Assembly: GCA_021846945.1 (NCBI GenBank)
Contig: JAJZVZ010000014.1
Span: 1 to 50,809 of the forward strand
Source: Acidobacteriota bacterium
Lineage (GTDB): Bacteria; Acidobacteriota; Terriglobia; Terriglobales; Acidobacteriaceae
Length of the DNA stretch: 50,809 nucleotides
Reading direction: 5' to 3'
Below, piece by piece: positions 8,235 to 16,603 of the stretch. The position numbers and the translations under genes are program-made. The stretch's first letter is position 1. Every line of letters starts with the position of its first letter. The notes below the pieces were generated by a model. That model made no database searches. It saw nothing but the letters and a program-made list of their open reading frames with translations, and was not told where the DNA came from.

Positions 8235-10136
8235 GTGATCGCAGGAATCATGTGGCGTCTGGCTGCGCTCTGCACGACTTTCTGCCTCCTCTTTTGGCCC
8301 GCTTTTCTGTCTGCTCAGCAATCCGGTGCTTCAGCCGCCTCGCAGGGCACGGCAGAGTACCGGGTAGATCAGAACAGCCATCGAGCCTCCATCCCGGAAT
8401 CCGGCTATCTGATTGAGCAAAACCTGAAGATTCGCATGCGTGATGGGATCGAGTTGGCCGCAGACATCTATCGGCCCGCCACGAAAGGCGTTGCATCTCC
8501 GGGAAGATTCCCGGTGATCGTTTACCGCACTCCGTACAACAAGGAGGGGTTTCACCGCGCCGGCATCTTTTTCGCCAGGCATGGTTTTGTAGTTGTCGCG
8601 GAAGATTGCCGGGGCCGCTTCGCTTCGGAAGGCAAGTTTTATCCTCTTGTGCAGGAAGGGCCGGACGGTTACGACACGATTGAATGGGCCGCGCGCCAGC
8701 CCTGGTCGAACGGCAAAATCGGCACTGCCGGCGCATCCTATGAGGGCTGGGTCCAGTACACCGATGCCCTGCTCGCGCCTCCTCACCTGGTTACCATGTT
8801 TCCGGTGGTAGCCTGGGGCAACTTCTACCAATCCTCATTCACCGGCGGTATCCCATCGCTGAACATGTCCGAGTGGGATCTCTTCATGGCAGACACCAGC
8901 CGGGAGGCGCAGCAATTACCTGCGGTGCGCGACAAGCTCTCGGAGACATTCAAGCATCCAGACGCTTGGCTGGGCTTGCCGCCCACCGAGCGCGCGAAGA
9001 TTTTTCTCCCGCTTCCTCAATACAGCACGATCTTTCAGAATTCCTATCAGCATCCACGCTTCGACAGCTATTGGCGGCAGCCGGGTTTCTTTCCCGCCGG
9101 GTATTACGGGCGGTTCAAAGACGTGCCCATGTATTTCATCAGCGGCTGGTACGACGGCACCGTGGGAGGAGTCATCAGCAATGACGTGGAACTCTCTTCG
9201 CTCCAGCATTCTCCCAAGCGGCTGATGATCGGTCCATGGCCGCATGCCACCGGAAGCGCCATCTGCGGTGAAGCCTATTTTGGATCATCGGCGGCCGTGG
9301 ACGAGCAGGCGCTGCAACTCGACTGGTTCAGTCACTGGCTGAAGGCTGAGCCGTACAAGATCATCAGCGGAGCGCCGATCCGTATCTTTGAGATGGGAGG
9401 CGGCGTGCGCGGCAAGGTTCCAGCCGGCAAGCTCAATGCGGGAGGAAGATGGATTTCACTGGAGACCTGGCCTCCTCAAACTGTCGCCACCAACCTCTAT
9501 CTCGACAACAACGGAGGGCTGCGCTACTCTCCCCCGCAGGCAGGCGGGGCAACTTCCTTTGTGGACGATCCGTCCAACCCCGTGCCCACCCGTGGCGGCT
9601 ACTTTCACGGGGACTGCGTGCAGAATCAGGCAGAGTTGGAAAAGCGCGCAGACGTGCTTACCTTCACCACTCCCGCACTGAAAACCCCGATCTCCATCAT
9701 GGGAACGGTGGAGGCACATCTTTCGATCGCCTCCACAGCGCCGGATAGCGATTTCATTGCCAAACTCGTAGACGTCTATCCAAATGGATACTCCATGATC
9801 GTTGCGGAGGGTGAACTTCGCGCCCGCTATCGGAACGGTCCTGACCAGCTCTCGCTGATGACGCCTGGAGAAATCTACACGCTGAACTTTCCGCTCGGCC
9901 CTACCAGCAATCTCTTCGCCCCAGGGCACCGGCTTCGCCTGGATATCAGCAGCACGGACTTTCCTCGACTCGAACCAAACCCTAACACTGCAGCAGCTCC
10001 TGGCCAGTGGCACACCACCGCCATTGCCCGGAACGTTGTTTATTCCGGGGGATCGCACGGCTCATACGTGGTTCTGCCGGTGCTGACCGACCATTCGCCT
10101 GCGCGCCGGGTTTCGCCGCCAGCGAGAAAAGAATAG
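8235..10136 (+). CDS. Secreted CocE/NonD family alpha/beta hydrolase (peptidase S15-like)
   Basis: A 633-residue exported hydrolase. The signal peptide is hydrophobic to about residue 26 (LAALCTTFCLLFWPAFLSA, cleavage near AQQ). The alpha/beta-hydrolase core shows IRMRDGIELAADIYRP, the YRTPYNK oxyanion region, VVVAEDCRGRFASEG, the nucleophile in GTAGASYEGW (about S168), Asp in ISGWYDG and His in MIGPWPHATG. A C-terminal jelly-roll domain (MGTVEAHLSIASTAPDSDFIAKLVDVYPNG) is typical of X-Pro dipeptidyl-peptidase and cocaine-esterase relatives. Family members cleave esters, acyl amides or Pro-peptides, so the real substrate cannot be read from sequence. GTG 8235 has GGAG 7 bases upstream. It is followed 9 bases later by the M20 gene, which suggests an export-then-hydrolysis pair. 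Confidence 0.9.
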   Translation: MIAGIMWRLAALCTTFCLLFWPAFLSAQQSGASAASQGTAEYRVDQNSHRASIPESGYLIEQNLKIRMRDGIELAADIYRPATKGVASPGRFPVIVYRTPYNKEGFHRAGIFFARHGFVVVAEDCRGRFASEGKFYPLVQEGPDGYDTIEWAARQPWSNGKIGTAGASYEGWVQYTDALLAPPHLVTMFPVVAWGNFYQSSFTGGIPSLNMSEWDLFMADTSREAQQLPAVRDKLSETFKHPDAWLGLPPTERAKIFLPLPQYSTIFQNSYQHPRFDSYWRQPGFFPAGYYGRFKDVPMYFISGWYDGTVGGVISNDVELSSLQHSPKRLMIGPWPHATGSAICGEAYFGSSAAVDEQALQLDWFSHWLKAEPYKIISGAPIRIFEMGGGVRGKVPAGKLNAGGRWISLETWPPQTVATNLYLDNNGGLRYSPPQAGGATSFVDDPSNPVPTRGGYFHGDCVQNQAELEKRADVLTFTTPALKTPISIMGTVEAHLSIASTAPDSDFIAKLVDVYPNGYSMIVAEGELRARYRNGPDQLSLMTPGEIYTLNFPLGPTSNLFAPGHRLRLDISSTDFPRLEPNPNTAAAPGQWHTTAIARNVVYSGGSHGSYVVLPVLTDHSPARRVSPPARKE

Positions 10137-10145
10137 AGTTTATCG

Positions 10146-11435
10146 ATGAACAGCACGAACCTGGGAGATGTCCGGAAACTGATCGATCCGCTTACTGGCG
10201 CCCTGGAGAGGCTGCTGAAGGAGTTGGTGCGAACCAACAGCGTGGCCGTACTCTCGGGCGGCAATGAAACCCCCGCCCAGATCGTGCTTCACGAGTTCTT
10301 TCGCGAACATGGCATTGCTTCCGAACTGTATGACACCGACTTCATCGCCAATTCGAATTTCACTGCCGTAAAGAAAAGCAAACTCTACGCAGGCAGAAAG
10401 AATTTGAGCGTGCGTTTGCAGGGCTCCGGCCGTGGAAAAAGCCTTTTGCTCAACGGCCACATGGATACGGTTCCCGCCGGGATTAAGCGGTGGTCTCATT
10501 CGCCGTGGTCCGGTCATTGTGAGCAGGGGCGCATCTGCGGCCTTGGTTCATTCGATATGAAAGGAGGAGTGACAGCCAACGCAGCCGTAATCTGCGCCCT
10601 GCACCGCGCCGGCATCCGCACCAGCGGCGACATTCTTTTCGAATCGGTCGTGGATGAAGAATGGGGTGGAGGAGGAGGTACGATCGCCGCCCGCCTGCGC
10701 GGCGATTCAGCAGACGCCTGTGTCATTCCGGAGGGTACTCAACTGGAGATATATCGCGCCACGCGCGGCGGATTTATCGTCGACCTGGTAGTGGATGCCG
10801 GCGATCCAGCCAACTACTTCTCCCCATCCGAGGTGATGAGCCCGGCCATGCACTTGGGGCGGCTGTTGGAATGGGTGCGTGCCAATGCCAGAAAGCGGAA
10901 AGCCCTCAAACCACAGGGAGCCCACGCCTGCTTTCCGGATCCCGCCCCGGTCCAGGTGCTTGCCGTGGAATCGAACCGCATTGCCCCGGAGGTACCCCTG
11001 AGTGTGCCTTCGCGCGCGACGGTACGCGCTTATTGGCAATTCCTTCCAGAAGAGGATGTCGATTCAGTTCTTGCCGGGATTCGGAGCGAACTCAATCGTT
11101 TTTGTGCAGCCGACCAGTACTTTCGAGATCACCCGGTTCAGTGGCTGCCGGTGACTGAAGCCCCTCTGCACGGCCATGAGCTGGCTCCCAACCATCCCTG
11201 GCTGGAATGCATGGAGGCCAACGCCAGCCTCGTTCTGCAAAGAACGGTGGAGACCACAGCGGCGCCCTATCCGTGCGACGCCGGCCTGATCCATCGGGAT
11301 TTCGGCATTCCAACACTACTCTTTGGGCCCTCCGGAGGTGGCGCCCACAATCCGGACGAATACGTCGACTTCGCATCGGTGATCCGAACTGCGGAGGTTC
11401 TGCTTGCCGCGGCGCTTGAATGGACCGGCGCCTGA
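10146..11435 (+). CDS. M20 family metallo-deacylase/peptidase (ArgE/DapE-like)
   Basis: A 429-residue M20 zinc enzyme of the ArgE/DapE/carboxypeptidase type that hydrolyses N-acyl amino acids or small amides in the cytoplasm. The first metal motif is LLLNGHMDTVPAG (His and Asp near residue 100). GLGSFDMKGG supplies the bridging Asp, VVDEEWGGGGG has the catalytic/metal Glu pair, and GPSGGGAHNPDEYV near the C-terminus carries the last His. The dimerisation insert is present, and length is near the family norm. There is no signal peptide. It follows the CocE-type gene by nine bases and is probably co-transcribed with it; the pair may release and then deacylate an amide-bearing compound. Confidence 0.9.
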   Translation: MNSTNLGDVRKLIDPLTGALERLLKELVRTNSVAVLSGGNETPAQIVLHEFFREHGIASELYDTDFIANSNFTAVKKSKLYAGRKNLSVRLQGSGRGKSLLLNGHMDTVPAGIKRWSHSPWSGHCEQGRICGLGSFDMKGGVTANAAVICALHRAGIRTSGDILFESVVDEEWGGGGGTIAARLRGDSADACVIPEGTQLEIYRATRGGFIVDLVVDAGDPANYFSPSEVMSPAMHLGRLLEWVRANARKRKALKPQGAHACFPDPAPVQVLAVESNRIAPEVPLSVPSRATVRAYWQFLPEEDVDSVLAGIRSELNRFCAADQYFRDHPVQWLPVTEAPLHGHELAPNHPWLECMEANASLVLQRTVETTAAPYPCDAGLIHRDFGIPTLLFGPSGGGAHNPDEYVDFASVIRTAEVLLAAALEWTGA

Positions 11436-11462
11436 GTCACCACTCTCCTATTGCTCGCTCAC

Positions 11463-11474
11463 AAATGATCATTT
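11463..11474. promoter_or_regulatory. 12-bp perfect palindrome upstream of the aldolase operon promoter
   Basis: AAATGATCATTT reads identically on both strands. It ends 14 bases before the -35 element of the operon. Its position suits an operator or activator half-site pair. That it is bound by the DeoR-type regulator encoded at 2954-3727 is only a guess. Confidence 0.35.
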
Positions 11475-11488
11475 TCGGACAAAAACGA

Positions 11489-11517
11489 TTGACAATGAAT
11501 TAACCACTCGCTATTCT
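11489..11517 (+). promoter_or_regulatory. Predicted sigma70-type promoter of the aldolase-kinase-isomerase operon
   Basis: A perfect TTGACA (11489-11494) is separated by exactly 17 bases from TATTCT (11512-11517). The predicted transcript would have a very short leader before the GGAGG at 11528 and the TTG start at 11538. Confidence 0.65.
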
Positions 11518-11537
11518 CGTTTCCATTGGAGGACTTT

Positions 11538-12350
11538 TTGGGAGATTTTGGAAAAAAGATCAGGCTTAACCGGATTCTGAATGCGCCGGGGCGTGGCACT
11601 CTCGTGGTGGCCTTCGACCACGCCCTAGTGCTGGGGCCCATTCCGGGCACAGAAGACCCTGGCGGTCAGATCGCGCGGTTTATCAGCGCTGGCGTCAATG
11701 CGGTTCTCCTGAACCTGGGACTGATCCAGCGCTACATCCATTGTTTCGCGCCCGCCAACACTCCAGGCATCATCGCGCGCATTGATTGGACGACGGTTTG
11801 GAACTCACTGAGCCAGGGAGACCACGGCGCGCTACGGAGTTGCATGCTGGCTACTCCAGAAGAAGCCCTGCGCCACGGAGCGGACGCGGTCCTCACCTAT
11901 CTGGTGGTAGGCACAGGAGACGCCGATTTTGAGGCCAAGGAGATCGCTCGGAACGCGCAGGTAGCACGCGAGTGTGAGCGCCTCGGCATTCCTCTGATTG
12001 TTGAAACTCTGGCGCGCGGCAGGGGAGTCTCTGATCCTGGGGATCCGAAATGGCTTACGCTGCATACGCGCATTGCTGCGGAGCTTGGCGCCGACTTGAT
12101 TAAGACTGATTACGCTGGGAATGCCGGGAAGATGCGGGGCATCGTGGCAAATTGCCCCGTTCCGATCCTGGTCCTTGGAGGCAGCCGCAATGAAACCGCG
12201 CTGGAGGTCGTACAGGGATGCATGAAGGCGGGCGCGGCCGGCGTGTTCTTCGGGAGAAATGTCTTCCAGTCCGACGATATGGAGGGCTTTCTGGGAAGGG
12301 CCCGCGCGATTCTCAACGACTATCAGGATGCCGTTGTGGCCCGCAATTGA
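11538..12350 (+). CDS. Class I aldolase of the DeoC/LsrF/FbaB superfamily
   Basis: About 270 residues forming a TIM-barrel Schiff-base aldolase. RILNAPGRGTLVVAFDHALVLGP is the family's N-terminal strand. ADAVLTYLVVG, IPLIVETLARGRGV and LGADLIKTDYAGN follow; the last carries the likely Schiff-base Lys. VPILVLGGSRNE and AGAAGVFFGRNVFQ are the phosphate-binding C-terminal strands. Such enzymes cleave ketose phosphates to a triose phosphate plus an aldehyde. The reading frame opens at TTG 11526, but GGAGG at 11528-11532 would then lie inside the gene, so TTG 11538, five bases beyond it, is preferred. First gene of the operon with a mutarotase-like protein, FGGY kinase and aldose isomerase. Exact substrate unknown. 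Confidence 0.85.
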   Translation: MGDFGKKIRLNRILNAPGRGTLVVAFDHALVLGPIPGTEDPGGQIARFISAGVNAVLLNLGLIQRYIHCFAPANTPGIIARIDWTTVWNSLSQGDHGALRSCMLATPEEALRHGADAVLTYLVVGTGDADFEAKEIARNAQVARECERLGIPLIVETLARGRGVSDPGDPKWLTLHTRIAAELGADLIKTDYAGNAGKMRGIVANCPVPILVLGGSRNETALEVVQGCMKAGAAGVFFGRNVFQSDDMEGFLGRARAILNDYQDAVVARN

Positions 12351-12360
12351 GAGGTGTAGC

Positions 12361-13533
12361 TTGCTATCGCATTCCATTCATCCGATTGAAACCCGTTTCG
12401 ATGGGCGACCTGGATTGAGCCTGCGGTCAAAATGGGGACAGGTATCCGTCCTGCTCGGCGGAGGTCATATCTGTGAACTTCGTTCCCATGCGCATCCGGA
12501 CCTTAATCCCTTATGGCGGCCTCTATGGGCTGGAATCGACCCCGGAGAGTACCGAGCGGACCAGCATAGCACGACCTATGGCCCGAATCCGGATGGAGCC
12601 TTGCTGGCCGGTATCGCTGGACACAGTCTGAGCTTTGATTACTTTGGACCACCTTCTGCGGAGGAAGCTGCGGCGGGGTTAACCACGCATGGTGAAGCTC
12701 CGGCATCGCAGTGGCATCTCCGCCGTGAATTCGATTCCGGCATCGAGTATGGCGTTTTGCTGCCGATCGCCCAGATCGACTTTTGCCGTATCCTGCGTAT
12801 CGATCCTGAGCAACCAGTTGTATATTGCGAAGAGATTGCGCGAAGCCTGAGCTCTGCCGATCGCCCAATCTCCTGGAATGAGCACGTCACCATTGGGCCG
12901 CCTTTCCTTGCGTGCGACACGACTCTGGTTGATATGCCTGCAACGCAGAGTAAAGTCATCTGGGCCACCTACAGCGACGAGATGGAGTTGACTCCGGACG
13001 CCATTTTCGCGTGGCCCAAGGCACCCAGGGAAGGTGGAGGCTTTCATGATCTGCGCACGACCCCGGAGGGACGCTATTCCCGCTACACGGCGCAGCTAAT
13101 TGATCCATCTCTGATCTTCGGCTATACGGCCATCAGCAACTCCGTCCGAGGACTTCTGCTGCTCTATTTATTTCCCCGCTCCGATTTCCCCTGGGTTGGG
13201 AACTGGGAAGAACGTCACTCCCGCGTTTTCGCGCCATGGAACGGGAAAGCATTCTGCCGCGGAATTGAATTCAGTACTACGCCTTTTGCGCAGCCCAAGC
13301 GGGACACCGTCTCGAACGGACCGCTCTTTGGGGAAGAGACATATCGCTGGCTGCCGGCGAAATCAGAACGTCGCATTCGCTTTGCCACGCTTCTGCTGTC
13401 AATTCCGACGGACTTTCAAGGCGTCGAGCGGGTCTCTGTCGAACAGGAGACGGTGCGGATCTACGAGCGAGGAAGGGCGCGGACGCTCAGCCAGCAGATA
13501 GACAGGGCATTCTTCAACGGAACAGCCGCCTGA
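12361..13533 (+). CDS. Galactose-mutarotase-like (aldose 1-epimerase fold) protein
   Basis: A roughly 390-residue protein with the beta-rich pattern of the aldose 1-epimerase superfamily: SLRSKWGQVSVLLGGGHICELR near the N-terminus, LAGIAGHSLSFDYFGPP, ITWNEHV-like DRPISWNEHVTIGPPFL in the middle, and a C-terminal NWEERHSRVFAPWNGKAFCRGIEFSTTPFAQPK segment. I cannot assign it to a named subfamily with certainty. It could interconvert anomers of the sugar used by the neighbouring isomerase. The open frame extends back to 12259, inside the aldolase gene. TTG 12361 is preferred because GAGAGGTG, overlapping the upstream stop, lies just before it and the upstream residues look like out-of-frame sequence. 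It is 10 bases from the previous stop. Confidence 0.7.
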   Translation: MLSHSIHPIETRFDGRPGLSLRSKWGQVSVLLGGGHICELRSHAHPDLNPLWRPLWAGIDPGEYRADQHSTTYGPNPDGALLAGIAGHSLSFDYFGPPSAEEAAAGLTTHGEAPASQWHLRREFDSGIEYGVLLPIAQIDFCRILRIDPEQPVVYCEEIARSLSSADRPISWNEHVTIGPPFLACDTTLVDMPATQSKVIWATYSDEMELTPDAIFAWPKAPREGGGFHDLRTTPEGRYSRYTAQLIDPSLIFGYTAISNSVRGLLLLYLFPRSDFPWVGNWEERHSRVFAPWNGKAFCRGIEFSTTPFAQPKRDTVSNGPLFGEETYRWLPAKSERRIRFATLLLSIPTDFQGVERVSVEQETVRIYERGRARTLSQQIDRAFFNGTAA

Positions 13534-13539
13534 CCACTC

Positions 13540-15057
13540 ATGAGCATTCTCTCCGTCGATGTGGGTTCAAGTCGATGCAAGGCCGCGATCGTCAATGCTG
13601 GCGGCGGGCTGCTCGCCGTTCGCGCGGCTGGCTATCCGACACATCACCCACGCCCCGGATTTGCCGAACTCGATTCGGAAACGCTGGTGGGAGTCATCGG
13701 CAGTCTGTGCCGAGAGCTTTGCGCGCAGATTACTGAGCCAGCCGAGGCGGTCTGCTTCAGTTCTCACGGAGAGACGTTCCTGCCCGTTGACCGCCACGGA
13801 CGTCCGCTCTGTCCGGCGATCCTCAATACGGACACGCGAGCCATTGCCGAAGCCGAATGGTGCGAGCAGCAGTTGGGACGCCAGAAGCTTTTCTCCCTGA
13901 CGGGACAAATCTGTCATGCCATGTATCCGGTCCCAAAACTTCTCTGGTTGAGGAGAAACGCGCAGGAGATTTTCAACGCTGCGAGGCGCTTCCTGGGCGT
14001 GACGGATTACCTTCTCTTCCGGCTCGGGCTGGAGCCGCTGATCGATTACTCCCACGCAGCACGTTTCTTTGCGCTCGATCTGCATGCCCGCGCCTGGTCT
14101 CCTGATGTGCTCGAATTGGTCAAGCTCGCGCCATCGTCACTCTCCACTCCGGTCCAGGCCGGCACGATTGCGGGCCGGCTGAAAGGGAGCGCCGCCGCAT
14201 TTCTGGGTGTCCCCGAGGGAGTGCCGGTTGTGGTCGGGGGTCATGATCAGGTGATAAGCGCGCTGGGAATGGGCGTGACCAACCCCAGAGAAGCAGCCGG
14301 ATCTCTGGGGACGTACGAATGCGTTCTGGTCGTCTCTGATGAACCGCATCTGAACGAGGCGGCACAGCGTGCCAGCCTGAATTCCTATCCGCACGCCATT
14401 GCCGGTAAATACGTCACGATTGCATATTTTCCAGCAGGCATCATGATGAACTGGTTTCACCAGCTTGTTTACGGAACGAGCGAAATAGAGTCTGGGGCCC
14501 ATCTGTACTCACTCGAAGAGGAGGCACCAGAAACGCCGACCGGGCTGTTGGTGACACCACACCTCATCGGCAGTTGCAACCCGGAGTTCGATTCAAGTGC
14601 GAAGGGAGCAATAGCCGGCTTGACTCCAGACAGCAACCGTGGCCACCTGTATCGCGGCATTCTCGAAGGCATCGCTTCGGAATTTGCACTCATGACCGAA
14701 TGCCTGGAGTCGGCGGGATGCGCTTTTGACCGTATCCACATCTCAGGCGGCGGCGCGAAGTCCCGGCTGGGAGTTGCCCTGCGTGCCGCCTTTGCAAACA
14801 AACCGCTGCACGTCATGCAGACCGAAGAGGCAGTCTGCCTGGGCGGGGCCATCCTTGCCAGCGTTGCCGCCGGAATTCATGCTGATATTTCCACTGCAAC
14901 GGCCGCGATGGTTCGTGAGCCGAAGCGCATCTGCCCGGACCCATTGCTAAGGGAACAATATTGCAAACAACTCCAGGACTACCGAACATTCCGCTCTACA
15001 CAGATACAACGCCACCCTCAACAGGCACAGCATCAGCACACAGGAGAGCCGCATTGA
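13540..15057 (+). CDS. FGGY family carbohydrate kinase
   Basis: A 505-residue two-domain ASKHA-fold sugar kinase that phosphorylates a ketose or polyol with ATP. ILSVDVGSSRCKAAI is the phosphate-1 motif. FSSHGETFLPVD and AILNTDTRA lie in the sugar pocket region, VVVGGHDQVISALGMG carries the catalytic Asp, AGSLGTYE is the second phosphate motif, and HISGGGAKSRL is the adenosine loop of the C-terminal domain. Length matches xylulokinase, fuculokinase and LsrK relatives, but subtype cannot be decided by eye. The last ~25 residues are Gln/His-rich and unusual. The stop codon overlaps the likely TTG start of the isomerase, so kinase and isomerase should be made together. Confidence 0.9.
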   Translation: MSILSVDVGSSRCKAAIVNAGGGLLAVRAAGYPTHHPRPGFAELDSETLVGVIGSLCRELCAQITEPAEAVCFSSHGETFLPVDRHGRPLCPAILNTDTRAIAEAEWCEQQLGRQKLFSLTGQICHAMYPVPKLLWLRRNAQEIFNAARRFLGVTDYLLFRLGLEPLIDYSHAARFFALDLHARAWSPDVLELVKLAPSSLSTPVQAGTIAGRLKGSAAAFLGVPEGVPVVVGGHDQVISALGMGVTNPREAAGSLGTYECVLVVSDEPHLNEAAQRASLNSYPHAIAGKYVTIAYFPAGIMMNWFHQLVYGTSEIESGAHLYSLEEEAPETPTGLLVTPHLIGSCNPEFDSSAKGAIAGLTPDSNRGHLYRGILEGIASEFALMTECLESAGCAFDRIHISGGGAKSRLGVALRAAFANKPLHVMQTEEAVCLGGAILASVAAGIHADISTATAAMVREPKRICPDPLLREQYCKQLQDYRTFRSTQIQRHPQQAQHQHTGEPH

Positions 15058-16436
15058 TTCAGCCAACGATTGGTTTCATCGTTTACGGAGTACACAAGGA
15101 CGGATTGCGCGATCCGATGGGTACACCCTTTATCGACAATGCTCTGATCGCCCAAGCGAAGGACGCTCTTAGGAAAGCGGGCCTGAATCTGGTTGAACAC
15201 GACGTCATCGTCGCCAGCAAGCGGGAATCAATCGAAGCCTTGCGCCGCATGAAACAAAATGATGAGATCGACGCGGTGGTGCTCTTCTCGGGAACGTGGG
15301 TGTGGGCTGCGCACATGGTGGGCGCAATTCGCGACTTCGCCAGCAGCGGCAAAGCTGTCCTGCTTTGGACGCATCCCGGCTCGCAGGGATGGCGCCCGGT
15401 TGGCGGTCTGGTACTGCATGGCGGATTACTCGAAATCGGTGTGCTGCACCGCTTCGTCTACGGGAGCATAGATGAACCAGACACGGTAGGCCGCATCGTG
15501 AGCTATGCACAAGCTGCGCATCTCAAGAAATCCTTGAATCTCTCCACGCTGGGCGTATTCGGAGGCCGCGGAATGGGCCAGACCTGCGGCGTTGCTGATC
15601 CCTCCCAGTGGATGCGGGTCTTCGGCATCGACATTGATTCCCGCGACACGACCGATCTGATCCAAACTTCGGAAGAAATCTCTGACGCGGAAATCGAAGC
15701 ACTCGGCCCGCGCCTCCAGCAACTCTTTGGCGCAGCACCCGACCGCAACGCTGTGAACGATCGCTCCATTCGGCTCTATCTGGCGCTCAAAGAGATTGTC
15801 GCCCGCGAGGGATTTGATTTCTACAGCATCCAGTCCTTCCCCGGCCTTGCGGACAACTACGCAGCCAGCTGTTTTGCCCAGAGCATGATGCTGGAAGATG
15901 GATTCGGCACCTCCACCCTGGGAGACTTCAATACCGCGCTCACGGTTTTGCTGCTGACCCGGCTCAGTAAGGAACGCGTCTACTACGGCGACCTCCAGCA
16001 CATCAACCGCAAGACGCGGGAGATCAAGATCATTGGAGACGGCGCATGTCCTCCATCCCTCGCAGGCACGCTCGGTCCTGCCGGATTTGCCGCGCATGGC
16101 ATTCCCACCGAGGGTGAAGCGGGTGGTCTCTCCGTCAGGCTGATCTGCAAAGTAGGCGAGGGCGTCCTCGCCCGACTGGGACGGGTGAACGGTGAATTTC
16201 AAATGGTCATCACGCGCTGTTCCATCTTCGAGCCACCGCTCAGTCAGGTTGAGCAGCGGCTGAACGAATGCGGCATTCCGTTCTGGCCGCATGGCTTCGT
16301 CACTGCACACTGCGACATCGATGCTCTGGTGCAGCATTGGACAAATGAATATGCCTGCCTTGGCTATGGCGAGCATCTTTACCCGGCGCTGGCAGATTTC
16401 TGTGAGTTGACCGGGGTGAAGCCGATTCTGCTTTAA
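15054..16436 (+). CDS. L-fucose/L-arabinose isomerase family protein
   Basis: About 460 residues resembling the FucI/AraA isomerase superfamily, metal-dependent aldose-ketose isomerases. Seen are TIGFIVYGVHKDGLRDP, ALRKAGLNLVEHDVIVAS, AVVLFSGTWVWAAHMV, VLLWTHPGSQGW, LGVFGGRGMGQTCGVADP, a central FYSIQSFPGLADNYAASCFAQSMM, and EGEAGGLSVRLICKVGEG in the C-terminal half. The frame is open from 14961, inside the kinase gene. The likely start is TTG 15054: AGGAGA ends 7 bases before it, homology begins at IQPTIGF, and TTGA overlaps the kinase stop by four bases. With the kinase and aldolase it completes an aldose to ketose to ketose-phosphate to triose-phosphate route. Sugar specificity is not readable. 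Confidence 0.85.
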   Translation: MIQPTIGFIVYGVHKDGLRDPMGTPFIDNALIAQAKDALRKAGLNLVEHDVIVASKRESIEALRRMKQNDEIDAVVLFSGTWVWAAHMVGAIRDFASSGKAVLLWTHPGSQGWRPVGGLVLHGGLLEIGVLHRFVYGSIDEPDTVGRIVSYAQAAHLKKSLNLSTLGVFGGRGMGQTCGVADPSQWMRVFGIDIDSRDTTDLIQTSEEISDAEIEALGPRLQQLFGAAPDRNAVNDRSIRLYLALKEIVAREGFDFYSIQSFPGLADNYAASCFAQSMMLEDGFGTSTLGDFNTALTVLLLTRLSKERVYYGDLQHINRKTREIKIIGDGACPPSLAGTLGPAGFAAHGIPTEGEAGGLSVRLICKVGEGVLARLGRVNGEFQMVITRCSIFEPPLSQVEQRLNECGIPFWPHGFVTAHCDIDALVQHWTNEYACLGYGEHLYPALADFCELTGVKPILL

Positions 16437-16603
16437 TGGGCGGATGAGTTCGCGGGTCGGTCCGATGGAAGATTGAACACGACGTAAGCGACAGGAGTTG
16501 CAAATGTAATCCGCAGCTCCAACCTCCTTGCAAAAGCAAGATGCGCCTGCCGACTAGTCCAGGCCGCTTTCAATTACTTCCCTTCTCGAACAGGATTTTC
16601 TGA

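Noticed and set aside
15426-16376. 316-residue open frame antisense to the isomerase gene
   Set aside because: Shadow of a well-supported gene; no family features.
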